64,000 nucleotides of DNA from Clostridia bacterium. Lineage in GTDB: Bacteria; Bacillota; Clostridia; Christensenellales; Aristaeellaceae. Under the pieces are notes generated by a model, which saw only the letters and a list, made by a program, of their open reading frames with translations, did not search any database and was not told the DNA's origin. The first letter of the stretch is position 1; the number at the start of each line of letters is the position of its first letter. Position numbers and translations under genes: made by a program. The stretch spans positions 1 to 64,000 of the forward strand of contig JAFPWH010000063.1 in NCBI GenBank assembly GCA_017395065.1, read 5' to 3'. Positions 31,670 through 40,248 of the stretch are shown here, piece after piece.

Positions 31670-33514
31670 ATGCAAAGACCCGGCGGACATATGGGAAGAG
31701 GCAGCTTTATGACGGAGGAGGAAAAGCGCAGCGCGCCGAAGGTCACAAAAGCGCTGCTCAAACGCGTGCTCTCCTACCTTAAGCCCTACTGGAAGCAGCT
31801 CACGCTGGTTTTGGTCTGCATCGCGGTGGCGTCGGTCTGCAGCCTGTTTCCGTCGATCCTGACGGGCAGCATCGTGGACGTACTGACAGGCAAAGCGATC
31901 GGCGGCTGGATCGGCGCGGGCATCGATGCGCTGGTGAAGCTCATTCTTTTGTCGCTCGCGCTGCACCTTGCCTCAAACCTGATCGGCGTGGGCCAGAATT
32001 ACCTGAACAACTGGATCGCGCAGCACATTTCCTTCGACATGCGCAATCAGATGTACAGGCACCTGCAGAAGATGTCGCAGCGCTTTTTTACGAGCGCCAA
32101 CCAGGGCGACATCATCACCCGCATGACGAGCGACATTTCGGGCGTGGAATCGGTCGTGACCAACACGTTCACGAGCATCCTCTCCAACAGCATCACGCTC
32201 GTCGTGGCCGTGATCGCGATGTTCCGCAAAAACTGGATCCTCGCGCTGGTCGGCATCGTGGTGGTGCCCCTGTTCACGCTGCCCACGCGCATGGCGGGCA
32301 AGACGAGGTGGAAGCTCGCGGGCGAGGCGCAGGCCTGCAACGACAAGATCAACGGCATTTTGAACGAAACGCTTTCTGTGAGCGGCCAGCTGCTCGTAAA
32401 GCTCTTCGGGCGCGAGCAGGCGGAATACGAGCGCTACGAGGCCGCAAACAGCCGCATGATCAAGCTGAACATACGCGAAAGAATGGCCGGCCGCTGGTTT
32501 TTTATGCTGCTTAGCACGCTGACGACGATCGGGCCCATGCTTTTGTACCTCGTGGGCGGCATCCTCATCATGAAATACGACAGCAATCTTAGCGTCGGCG
32601 ACATCACGGTTCTCGTGGCGCTGCTCGGGCGCATGTACGGCCCCGTCAACAGCCTTTTGAACATTCAGGTGGACTGGATGCGCTCGATGGCCATGTTCAC
32701 GCGCATTTTTGAATACTTCGACATGAAGGCCGAGATCGACGACAAGCCCGGCGCGAAGGAACTTTCGAAAGCCAAAGGCGAAGTCGTTTTCGAGCACGTC
32801 GATTTCACCTACGACGGAAAGCGCGACATACTGAAGGACATCTCCTTTGAACTGCACAGCGGCGACTGCATCGCCATCGTCGGCCCCAGCGGCAGCGGAA
32901 AGAGCACCATCGTAAACCTCATCCCGCGCCTGTGGGACGTGACGGGCGGCTCGGTGAAATTCGACGGCACGGACGTAAGGGATCTTACGCTCCACTCCCT
33001 CCGGGACGAGATCGGCGTCGTCACACAGGAAACCTACCTGTTCAACGGCACGATACGCGAAAACCTGCTCTACGCAAAGCCGGACGCCACGCAGGAAGAG
33101 ATGATCGAGGCCTGCCGCAAGGCCAACATACTCGACTTCATACAAAACCAGCCCGACGGGCTGGACACCGTCGTCGGAAACCGCGGGCTCAAGCTCTCCG
33201 GCGGCGAAAAGCAGCGCATCTCCATCGCCCGCGCGCTGCTCAAGGACCCCGCGCTGCTGATCTTCGACGAAGCAACCTCCGCGCTGGATTCGATCTCCGA
33301 GTCGGCGATTCAGGCCGCGATCAATCCCCTGATCGAGGAGCGCACGTCCATACTGATCGCGCACAGGCTTTCCACCATCCTCGCGGCGGACGAGATACTG
33401 GTCGTGCGGGACGGGCGCATCGTGGAGAGGGGCCAGCACAAGGACCTCGTGCACGCGGGCGGCACCTATCAGGAGTTGTACGAGACCCAGTTCAGCAAGG
33501 CGGGCGAAAAGTAA
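31670..33514 (+). CDS. ABC exporter, ATPase-permease half transporter
   Basis: 614 residues. Six membrane helices in the first 330 residues, then an ATPase with Walker A VGPSGSGKST (about residue 405), signature LSGGEKQRISIARALL (about 508) and Walker B LLIFDEATSALD. This is the MsbA/MdlB/LmrA-type half exporter for lipids or drugs, which works as a homodimer because no partner gene is nearby. AAAGGAG precedes ATG 31670. A promoter TTGCCA-N17-TATCAT lies upstream (about 31600-31628), divergent from the kinase operon. Confidence 0.92.
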   Translation: MQRPGGHMGRGSFMTEEEKRSAPKVTKALLKRVLSYLKPYWKQLTLVLVCIAVASVCSLFPSILTGSIVDVLTGKAIGGWIGAGIDALVKLILLSLALHLASNLIGVGQNYLNNWIAQHISFDMRNQMYRHLQKMSQRFFTSANQGDIITRMTSDISGVESVVTNTFTSILSNSITLVVAVIAMFRKNWILALVGIVVVPLFTLPTRMAGKTRWKLAGEAQACNDKINGILNETLSVSGQLLVKLFGREQAEYERYEAANSRMIKLNIRERMAGRWFFMLLSTLTTIGPMLLYLVGGILIMKYDSNLSVGDITVLVALLGRMYGPVNSLLNIQVDWMRSMAMFTRIFEYFDMKAEIDDKPGAKELSKAKGEVVFEHVDFTYDGKRDILKDISFELHSGDCIAIVGPSGSGKSTIVNLIPRLWDVTGGSVKFDGTDVRDLTLHSLRDEIGVVTQETYLFNGTIRENLLYAKPDATQEEMIEACRKANILDFIQNQPDGLDTVVGNRGLKLSGGEKQRISIARALLKDPALLIFDEATSALDSISESAIQAAINPLIEERTSILIAHRLSTILAADEILVVRDGRIVERGQHKDLVHAGGTYQELYETQFSKAGEK

Positions 33515-33529
33515 AACACGCCTTCGTCT

Positions 33530-33806
33530 CCGCAGCGGCGGCAACCTGCCGCCACAGGGCATCGCGTATACGCATCGACCCCGGAGCAGCCGTACAGCAT
33601 CGGTATACCTCCGTAGCGGCGGTGCCTGCGCCGCCATGGGCGTTGCAGATACGAAACGGCGCGGCGTTAAGCGCAATTTTCCGCGTATACGCTTCGCCCA
33701 TGGCGGCCTTGAGGCCGCCGCTACGGTGTGAGCGCGTCTTTGTGCTTTCGTGCGCTGTTTTCTGCGTTTATGCTTTGTTTATGGCGGCAGGTTGCCGCCG
33801 CTACGG
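33530..33806. repeat. REP-like palindromic repeats, some in an 80-bp tandem unit
   Basis: A palindromic unit, CCGTAGCGGCGG-N6-GCCGCC (or close variants), occurs in plus orientation at 33530-33553 and 33611-33635 and in minus orientation at 33702-33726 and 33783-33806. The two middle copies form a large inverted pair with extended CGCCCATGG arms. From 33714 the last copies are part of an 80-bp direct repeat (33714-33793, 33794-about 33873). This fills the gap 33515-33885 between genes; open frames across it are artefacts of the repeat. Confidence 0.7.
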
Positions 33807-33885
33807 TGTTTACGCGTCTTTGTGCTTTTGTGCGCTGTTTTTTTGTGTTTGTGCTTTGTTTTTGGCGGCGGATTGCCGTGCTGAT

Positions 33886-34365
33886 TTATTTGATGTCTAT
33901 CCAGATGCCCGTATCGCGCATGATCGAGTTTGGGACGGCCTTGTAAAAGCGCTGCGCTTCCTCGTTTTCGGCGGTCAGGCCGATCAGCGTGTCGACGTTA
34001 AGGGCCTTCAGGCGCTCGAGCAGCGCCGCCATCAACGCTTGCGCCGCGCCGCAGTGGCGGCGGCTTTTGAGCACGCAGATCCAGTCCAGGTACGCCTTGA
34101 CCGAACCGTCGAAGTGCGAGGGGATGAGCACGGCGTCGATCCTGCCGATCACGCGGCTGTCCTCGTAGGCCAGAAGCGACAGCGCGTTTGAAAAGCGTGC
34201 GTCCGCAAAGCTCGCCGCGACGCTGTCCACGTAGTTCTGATCGATGTCCCAGCCCCAGACGTCCTCCTCGTCGCGAAGCCGCGTTTCAAACTCCAATACG
34301 TCGCTCAGTTCGTTTTCGGTGTACTGCTTTACTGTAAATCCGCCGGTCCGGTTTTCTTCCCGCAC
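33886..34365 (-). CDS. GNAT-family N-acetyltransferase
   Basis: 159 residues with the GNAT pattern: N-terminal helix, SLLAYEDSRVIGRIDAVLI strand pair, YLDWICVLKSRRHCGAAQALM (acetyl-CoA pyrophosphate loop, here R-R-H-C-G-A rather than the common Q/RxxGxG/A) and LTAENEEAQRFYKAVPN near the end. The start is GTG 34365, chosen because GGGAGG stands 9 bases upstream. It follows the HExxH protein by 29 bases and is probably cotranscribed. Substrate unknown. Confidence 0.82.
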   Translation of the reverse strand: MREENRTGGFTVKQYTENELSDVLEFETRLRDEEDVWGWDIDQNYVDSVAASFADARFSNALSLLAYEDSRVIGRIDAVLIPSHFDGSVKAYLDWICVLKSRRHCGAAQALMAALLERLKALNVDTLIGLTAENEEAQRFYKAVPNSIMRDTGIWIDIK

Positions 34366-34394
34366 GGTATTTCGCCTCCCGTTTCTTTTTTAGG

Positions 34395-34856
34395 TCAGTC
34401 AAGGTTTCTCAGGCCGTCGTACAATTCGTTAAAGGACTTCCCTTTGGCGCAGCGGCCGTAGGAAAACTGTCTGTTTTCGCCGTATTTCAGCAAAAAGCAC
34501 TTTGCAAGCTCCTCCACGGTCTGCTCCAGCGCGCAGAAAAACTGGCGGTAGGCAAAGTCCCGCGCGGGCGAACCCTCCTCGAAATTGCTCTCGATCAGCG
34601 ACTCGGTCACCTGGTCCAGCGGGTAGAGCTTTATGTGCATGAGCTCGTGCACGATCACTTCCTCGAGGTTCTCCTGCGAAGGGTTTACGGCGTTTAGCAG
34701 CAAAATCGCCTTTCTGTCGTCACAGTCGATTTTGAAATCGCCCGTCTTTCGCCACGCGGGATCCTCGATGAGCTCCAGCTTCACGTCCCAGGCGGGCGTC
34801 AGGCGAAGCTGGCGGCAATATTTGTCAAACAGCGCACGGATTTGCTCTTTGTCCAT
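34395..34856 (-). CDS. Predicted zinc metallopeptidase (HExxH), 153 aa
   Basis: Carries VIVHELMHIKL near residue 80, an HExxH zinc site inside a helix, with an acidic stretch EEGSPARDFAYRQFF about 40 residues later that could supply the third ligand (Glu or Asp). No signal peptide or membrane segment, so it acts in the cytoplasm. The overall fold is reminiscent of SprT-like or small gluzincin proteins, but I could not assign a family. ATG 34856 is chosen from the longer open frame, since the upstream part runs into the divergent promoter region. Followed by a GNAT gene. Confidence 0.65.
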   Translation of the reverse strand: MDKEQIRALFDKYCRQLRLTPAWDVKLELIEDPAWRKTGDFKIDCDDRKAILLLNAVNPSQENLEEVIVHELMHIKLYPLDQVTESLIESNFEEGSPARDFAYRQFFCALEQTVEELAKCFLLKYGENRQFSYGRCAKGKSFNELYDGLRNLD

Positions 34857-34980
34857 CTTTTCCACTCTCCCCGCGAATCGGCGGGGAAGCTCCTTTCGGC
34901 CGGCTTTTTGTTCCATTTTAGCACATCCCTTCAGAAAACACAACGCCCCGGCACACTTTGCGCCGCGCGAAAAGCGCCTA

Positions 34981-35009
34981 TTGATTCTTTGCCCGGAATA
35001 TGGTACAAT
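34981..35009 (+). promoter_or_regulatory. Promoter of the PNPOx-like gene
   Basis: TTGATT (34981-34986), 17 bases, TACAAT (35004-35009), 51 bases before the start codon. Confidence 0.7.
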
Positions 35010-35060
35010 ATGTTGCGGACAACCCCCATCAAAACGAACAAGAACGGAAGGAGTCATTTT

Positions 35061-35462
35061 ATGGAAGCGATCGAAAAAGTCTGTAAGTTTCTGGACGAGG
35101 CCGGCACGTACTATCTTGCGACCGTCGAGGGCGACCAGCCCAGGGTCAGGCCCTTCGGCACGGCGCTCGTGTACGGCGGCAAGCTCTACATTCAAACCGG
35201 CAAGGTCAAGAGCGTTTCAAAGCAGCTCGCGCGCAATCCCAAGGCGGAGATCTGCGCGTTCAAGGACGGCAAGTGGCTGCGCCTTTCGGGCGAGCTGATC
35301 AACGACGACAGCCGCGACGCTAAGCAGGCGATGCTCGACAAGATGCCTGAGCTCAAAGCCATGTACAGCGCCGACGACGACAACACGCAGGTACTGTACT
35401 TCAAAAACGCCACGGCGACGTTCAGCTCCTTTACCGAAGCGCCCGAGACCGTGACGTTCTGA
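35061..35462 (+). CDS. Pyridoxamine 5'-phosphate oxidase-like flavoprotein
   Basis: 133 residues with the split-barrel flavin fold: YYLATVEGDQPRVRPFG (phosphate-binding), LYIQTGKVKSVSKQLARNP and EICAFKDGKWLRLSGE. Members bind FMN, F420 or heme and reduce small molecules; the exact substrate is not known. Cytoplasmic. GGAAGGAG precedes the ATG. It is a single-gene transcript with its own promoter and a strong terminator (35493-35530). Confidence 0.85.
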   Translation: MEAIEKVCKFLDEAGTYYLATVEGDQPRVRPFGTALVYGGKLYIQTGKVKSVSKQLARNPKAEICAFKDGKWLRLSGELINDDSRDAKQAMLDKMPELKAMYSADDDNTQVLYFKNATATFSSFTEAPETVTF

Positions 35463-35492
35463 GAAAATCCAAACCGAATTTAAACAGAGAGA

Positions 35493-35536
35493 AAACCCGC
35501 GGCAGCATTTCGTTTGCAGCCGCGGGCCGTTTTTTG
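35493..35536 (+). terminator. Terminator after the PNPOx-like gene
   Basis: CCCGCGGC...GCCGCGGG with inner GC pairs and then TTTTTTG, directly before the end of the convergent ABC gene, so it probably works for both strands. Confidence 0.8.
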
Positions 35537-35542
35537 TTTTGC

Positions 35543-38230
35543 TTATTCGGTTCTGAGCGCCGTGACGGGGTCTCGCCTCGCGGCCTTTCCGGAGGGGATC
35601 AGGCCGCTGATCAGCGTCAGAAGGATGCTCAGCACGATCAGCACGATCCCGCCGCCCATGGGCAGGGCCGCGCTCACGTCCACGTTCTCGGCCAGCGCGT
35701 GGATGATCGCGTTGATGGGGATGAGCAACAGCAGCGACACGCCCACGCCCAACACGCCCGCGAGCAGGCCGATGATGAAGGTCTCCGCGTTGAACACCTG
35801 CGAAACGTTGCGCTTGCTTGCGCCCACGGCGCGCAGTATGCCGATCTCCTTGGTGCGCTCGAGCACGGAGATGTAGGTGATGACGCCGATCATGATGGAG
35901 GAAACGACCAGCGAAACCGCGACGAAGGCGATCAGCACGTAGCTTATGACGTTGACGATCGTCGTGACAGAGGACATGAGCAGGCCCACGTAGTCGGTGT
36001 ATTTCGCCTTGTCGCTCTCCTCGACGGTTTCGTTGTAGCGGTCGATGCAGGCAGAGATCGCGTCCTTGTCCTCAAAGGTATCGGCGTAGAGGCTGATGGA
36101 AGAGGGCGCGTCCAGGCTCATGACGCCGAAAACCGTCATGTTTTCGTCATAGGAGCCCGACGAGAGGACGGCGTCGTAGAGCATCAGAAGGAACCGGTCA
36201 GCCTCTTCGTTTTCGCTCAGGGCCAGCATGTCGAGCATCGCGCCGTAGCCGCTTTTGCCCATGTTCATCATCTGGTCCATGTTCACGGGGTACAGCGCCG
36301 AGAAGCTTTCGACCATCTGCTTGCCCAGCTCTTCCTTCTGTTCGATCGACATCGTTTTGATGAGCCGGCGCATCTGTTCGGCCTTGTCCGCGTCGTTTTG
36401 GGCGGTAAAGGGCAGGCCCGTCAGCACGTTTATGTCCGGCTGCGCCTTCTGCGCGGTGACGACGGCAGATGCGTCGGTGCGGGCGATGATCTCGTGGGTC
36501 AGCGCCTGCGTGTAGGCGATGGGCGTAAGGATGTTGGAATAGTTCGCGTTCTCCGACAGGCGGATGATGCCTACGATCTTGAGCTCGATCGCTTCGGGGA
36601 GCTTGGCGCGCAGCGCGAGCGGGTCCTCCTCCACGCTCGAGTAGGTGCCGTTTTCGTTTTCCTTGTACATCTCGCAGGCGGGGAGCAAATAGAATCTGTG
36701 CTGCAGGGCCTGTGCATAGTCGAAGCTGTACTTTTCCGGCACGGCCTGCCGGCCGGCGTAGATCTCGTTGCGCAGGGCGTCGAATTCGTCATAGGGCAGA
36801 AAACCCATCTCGCTCAGCGCGGAGTAGGACAATTCGTTGTATTTGTTGATCACCAGCACGACCTCGTCGTAATTCTCAGGCCAGGCGCCGTAGAGCAGGT
36901 CGTAGTTTTCGGTGACGGCGCTGCTGATGAGGGCGCCGTCCTTGCCGGGCAGAAGGCAGCTGAGCTTGTTTCCGCCCATGTTCATCATGGAGAACATGCC
37001 TTCCATGCGGGCCGCCTTGTTTTCCACCGTCACGAGCTTGCCCGTGGGATCGTAGGCGTAGACGTTGTAGCGGGTGTCGTAGCTGTAGACGATGCCGTTT
37101 TCGCCGAGGTATTTGTGTATCTCGCTGCTTTCGTCGTCCAGGTAGCGCTTGAAGGCGCTCAGGTTGTTTTCGCTGATCGAGCCCGTGGCCTCCGAGGCGC
37201 GCTCGAACAGGAAATTCGACGAATACACCTTGTCCAGTTCGTGCCCCGCGCCGCCCTCGCGGTCGATGTCCCGCATGGCCATGAGCGAGCTTAAATCGAT
37301 CGCCTGCGCTTCGAGCGTGATGGGATAGGAGACCATCGTGCTGCGCTGCAGGTCGTTTATGTAGTTGTTCACGCCGTTGGAGAGCGAAAGGATCAGCGCG
37401 ATACCGATGATGCCGATGGAGCCTGCGAACGCGGTCAGAAGCGTTCTGGCCTTTTTGGTGAGGAGGTTGTTGAAACTCAGGCTCAGTGCCGTCGAAAAGC
37501 TCATCTTCGCCCTGCCCATGTTCCTGTGCTCCGGCACACCGCCGTCTTCGGGCTCGAAGGGATCGCTGTCGCCGACGATCCTGCCGTCCTTGAGGTTCAC
37601 GATGCGCGTGGCGTAGCGGTCGGCGAGCTCCGCGTTGTGCGTGACCATGACGACCAGATGGTTTTTCGCCACCTGTTTGAGCAGCTCCATGACCTGAATG
37701 CCCGTCTCGCTGTCCAGCGCGCCGGTCGGTTCGTCGGCGAGCAGTATGTCCGGATCGTTGACCAGCGCGCGGGCGATGGCCACGCGCTGCATCTGGCCGC
37801 CGCTCAATTGATTCGGCCGCTTGTGCGCCTGATCGCCGAGGCCCACGTCGTTAAGCGCACGCATCGCGCGGGCCTTGCGTTCGCTGCGTCCAACGCCCGC
37901 GATCGTAAGGCTGAGTTCCACGTTGGACAAAATCGACTGGTGCGAGATCAGGTTGTAGTTCTGAAACACGAAGCCGATCGTGTGATTGCGGTAAGAATCC
38001 CAGTCTCGGTCGCCGTAGCGCTCGGTGGAGATGCCGTTGATGATCATGCTGCCCGAGTCGTAGCGGTCCAGGCCGCCGATAATGTTGAGCAGCGTCGTCT
38101 TGCCCGAGCCGCTTGGGCCGAGCACCGCGACGAACTCGCTGTCCCGCAGGCTGAGCGTTACGCCGTCCAGCGCCCTCTGGCGCAATTGTCCCGTGACGTA
38201 TTCCTTGGAAATGGATTTCAGTTGGAGCAT
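35543..38230 (-). CDS. MacB-like ABC transporter, ATPase fused to FtsX permease
   Basis: 895 residues. Residues 1-230 are an ATPase with Walker A GPSGSGKTT, signature LSGGQMQRVAIARAL and Walker B LLADEPTGALD. It is fused to an FtsX-type permease: a membrane helix near residue 265, a long extracellular region, then three helices near the C-terminus, with the family motif YISVLERTKEIGILRAVGAS. Such proteins export peptides or sense envelope stress; in Bacillota single-chain fusions with a very large outside domain are common. ATG 38230 has AGAGG upstream. No partner gene is adjacent. Confidence 0.9.
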   Translation of the reverse strand: MLQLKSISKEYVTGQLRQRALDGVTLSLRDSEFVAVLGPSGSGKTTLLNIIGGLDRYDSGSMIINGISTERYGDRDWDSYRNHTIGFVFQNYNLISHQSILSNVELSLTIAGVGRSERKARAMRALNDVGLGDQAHKRPNQLSGGQMQRVAIARALVNDPDILLADEPTGALDSETGIQVMELLKQVAKNHLVVMVTHNAELADRYATRIVNLKDGRIVGDSDPFEPEDGGVPEHRNMGRAKMSFSTALSLSFNNLLTKKARTLLTAFAGSIGIIGIALILSLSNGVNNYINDLQRSTMVSYPITLEAQAIDLSSLMAMRDIDREGGAGHELDKVYSSNFLFERASEATGSISENNLSAFKRYLDDESSEIHKYLGENGIVYSYDTRYNVYAYDPTGKLVTVENKAARMEGMFSMMNMGGNKLSCLLPGKDGALISSAVTENYDLLYGAWPENYDEVVLVINKYNELSYSALSEMGFLPYDEFDALRNEIYAGRQAVPEKYSFDYAQALQHRFYLLPACEMYKENENGTYSSVEEDPLALRAKLPEAIELKIVGIIRLSENANYSNILTPIAYTQALTHEIIARTDASAVVTAQKAQPDINVLTGLPFTAQNDADKAEQMRRLIKTMSIEQKEELGKQMVESFSALYPVNMDQMMNMGKSGYGAMLDMLALSENEEADRFLLMLYDAVLSSGSYDENMTVFGVMSLDAPSSISLYADTFEDKDAISACIDRYNETVEESDKAKYTDYVGLLMSSVTTIVNVISYVLIAFVAVSLVVSSIMIGVITYISVLERTKEIGILRAVGASKRNVSQVFNAETFIIGLLAGVLGVGVSLLLLIPINAIIHALAENVDVSAALPMGGGIVLIVLSILLTLISGLIPSGKAARRDPVTALRTE

Positions 38231-38275
38231 TCTTTACCTCTTTGAATGAATATGCTTGCGGTTTGGTTTCGAATG

Positions 38276-38821
38276 TCAGACGTTTTTGGTGTAGATCTCG
38301 GGCTTCAAAACGCCGACCTCGGGGAAATTGCGGTATTTTTGATCGAAGTCCAGCCCGTAGCCCACCACGAAGGCATCGGGCACTTCAAAGCCCACATAGT
38401 CGGGTTTGATGTCCGCGACCCTGCGGGAGGGCTTGTCCAGGAGCGTGCAGACCTTGAGGGAAGATACGCCCTTGCCCATCATGTCGCTCTTTATAAAGGC
38501 CAGCGTGCGGCCCGAATCGATGATGTCTTCGACCAGGATCACGTCGCGGCCGGCGATCTTGTCGTCGAGCTTGGAGACCACGCTCACCACGCCGCTGGAC
38601 ACGGTGGCCGAGCCGTAGGACGAGGCGGTCATCGTTTCGATCTCCACCGGGATGCTTATTTCGCGGATGAGATCGGCAAAGAACACGATCGAGCCCTTGA
38701 GGATGCACACCATCAGCGGGTATTTGCCCGCGTAGTCGCGCGTGAGCCGTTCGCCGAGCTCCTTTACCTTGTTGCTCAGCTGCTGCCTGGTCAAAAGGAT
38801 GTACGCCATATCGTCAATCAT
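38276..38821 (-). CDS. hpt: Hypoxanthine-guanine phosphoribosyltransferase
   Basis: 181 residues. The PRPP-binding motif VILVEDIIDSGRTL is near residue 100, a purine-site KPDYVGFEVPDAFVVGYGLDF segment follows, and the N-terminal LKGSIVFFADL loop is as in HprT. Converts hypoxanthine or guanine plus PRPP into IMP or GMP (purine salvage) in the cytoplasm. The start at 38821 overlaps the end of tilS by 8 bases, with GGGAGG upstream; the tilS-hpt order is conserved in Bacillota. No adjacent ftsH in this window. Confidence 0.95.
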   Translation of the reverse strand: MIDDMAYILLTRQQLSNKVKELGERLTRDYAGKYPLMVCILKGSIVFFADLIREISIPVEIETMTASSYGSATVSSGVVSVVSKLDDKIAGRDVILVEDIIDSGRTLAFIKSDMMGKGVSSLKVCTLLDKPSRRVADIKPDYVGFEVPDAFVVGYGLDFDQKYRNFPEVGVLKPEIYTKNV

Positions 38822-40151
38822 CGTATTTTCCTCCCGCAATTTCGATAGTGAGTCTGACCGCTTCGTCGCCTTTTCGGATTTTCGCTTTTTCGCTGATGCC
38901 AACGCCGGGCACCCACAGTATCTCCCTGCCCGCCGCGATCAGGGGAAGCCTGGCCCGCAGCGGCTCGGCAAAATGCCTGTCCGTCAGATAATCGCCCAGG
39001 GTCTTGCGCTTTTTGCCCATACCGAGGGGACAGATGTAATCGAAGGACTTTTGCGCTTCGAACCGGAAACGGGATTCGAAGCGCAGGCGCAGGCGCGCGT
39101 CTTTCAGCGCCGCCTTGTTCAAAACCTGGGTGAACCCGTTGTTTTTGACGGGGACGGCCGGGCAGTCCTCCGCGGTCACGCGGCACACGCCCTCGAGCAC
39201 CGTCTCTCCGGACAGCCTGAGTTTTACAGACTTCGGTCTCTTTTTGAACGGTGGGATCAGGTACACGTTTTCGCCGTCGCCGGATGCCCTGAAGCCTTCG
39301 CCGATGTCACAGGTCTTTCCGGCCGAGAGCGCCCGCTCCGCCGCGGCGTAATCCGCCCACGGAAGAAGGCGTTTCAGGCACCTTCGCTGAAGCGCCCTTT
39401 CGCCCTTTTTCAAAACCCATATGCCTGCATAATTGCTAAGCGCGCCTTCCATGTATTCGTCTGTCAGCGCCTCGAGCAGCCTGTCTTCCTCGCCGCTTAT
39501 CTCGGCAAAGCGGCTGAGCGCCGCCTCAAACCCCGGGTAGATGTCCTTAAGGAGGGGAAACACCTTCAGGCGCAGCGCGTTTCTGGGGTTGTCCGCTTCG
39601 CCGTTCGTTTCGTCCTCGCGCCAGTCCTGGCCGATTTCGGAAAGGTAGCGCCGTATTTCGTCGGGGCTTACGTCGATCAGGGGACGCACGAGCTGCGCGC
39701 TCTGATAGGGCATGGCCGCAGCGCCCTTGAGACCGCTTCCGCGCAGGATGTGCATAAGCACGGTCTCGGCCCTGTCTTGCCTGTGGTGCGCGAGGGCGAC
39801 GCAGTCGCATTTCAGTTTGACGCGCGCCTTCTCCAGAAATTCGTGCCGCAGGCGCCGGGCGCAGCTTTCGATGCCCTCGTGCGCTTTCTTCGCTTCCGCG
39901 GGCACGTTCGCCCTGCCGGTCAAAAGCGCTACGTCCAGTTCCGCGCACAGCTTTTTGACAAAGCGCATGTCCTCCAGAGACGCCCCGGCGCGGATGCCGT
40001 GCTCGAAGTGCGCGGCAAACAGGGTGATCTCTCCCCTGTCCCGCGCCTCGATAAGGAGCCTAAGCAGCGCCACGCTGTCTGCGCCGCCGCTCACCGCGCA
40101 GAGCACGCGCTTTCCGCGCAACCCTTCGAGGCGCAGTCCCTCAAGCGCCAT
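38814..40151 (-). CDS. tilS: tRNA(Ile)-lysidine synthase
   Basis: 445 residues. N-type ATP pyrophosphatase motif VLCAVSGGADSVALLRLL near the N-terminus and LAHHRQDRAETVLMHILRGSG further on; C-terminal substrate-binding domain. It adds lysine to C34 of the CAU anticodon tRNA(Ile), an essential step that lets this tRNA read AUA. ATG 40151 is preferred over a GTG six bases earlier because GGAGGTG lies 5-6 bases before it. The promoter region overlaps the terminator of the htrA-like gene (TATAAT on the minus strand near 40183-40188). Upstream of hpt. Confidence 0.95.
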   Translation of the reverse strand: MALEGLRLEGLRGKRVLCAVSGGADSVALLRLLIEARDRGEITLFAAHFEHGIRAGASLEDMRFVKKLCAELDVALLTGRANVPAEAKKAHEGIESCARRLRHEFLEKARVKLKCDCVALAHHRQDRAETVLMHILRGSGLKGAAAMPYQSAQLVRPLIDVSPDEIRRYLSEIGQDWREDETNGEADNPRNALRLKVFPLLKDIYPGFEAALSRFAEISGEEDRLLEALTDEYMEGALSNYAGIWVLKKGERALQRRCLKRLLPWADYAAAERALSAGKTCDIGEGFRASGDGENVYLIPPFKKRPKSVKLRLSGETVLEGVCRVTAEDCPAVPVKNNGFTQVLNKAALKDARLRLRFESRFRFEAQKSFDYICPLGMGKKRKTLGDYLTDRHFAEPLRARLPLIAAGREILWVPGVGISEKAKIRKGDEAVRLTIEIAGGKYDD

Positions 40152-40199
40152 AGGCACCTCCGCTCAGCAGTATTTTCAAAGATTATACCATAAAAAATC

Positions 40200-40222
40200 C
40201 CGCGTAAATACATACGCGGGGT
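40200..40222 (-). terminator. Terminator of the HtrA-like gene
   Basis: CCCGCGTA/TACGCGGG followed on the minus strand by ATTTTTTA, 27 bases after the stop at 40249. The tilS -10 box follows directly. Confidence 0.8.
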
Positions 40223-40248
40223 TAAGTTTAACATAAAGAACGGTTTTA

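Noticed and set aside
31973..33676. 567-residue frame antisense to the ABC exporter
   Set aside because: Complement of a certain gene with full ABC motifs; no start signal or domain.
33728..33946. Small Cys/Phe-rich open frames in the 33.5-33.9 kb gap
   Set aside because: They are translations of the 80-bp repeat and REP-like palindromes, not genes.
35534..37294. 586-residue plus-strand frame inside the MacB-like gene
   Set aside because: Low-complexity His/Asp/Val-rich antisense frame; the minus strand carries the ATPase and FtsX motifs.
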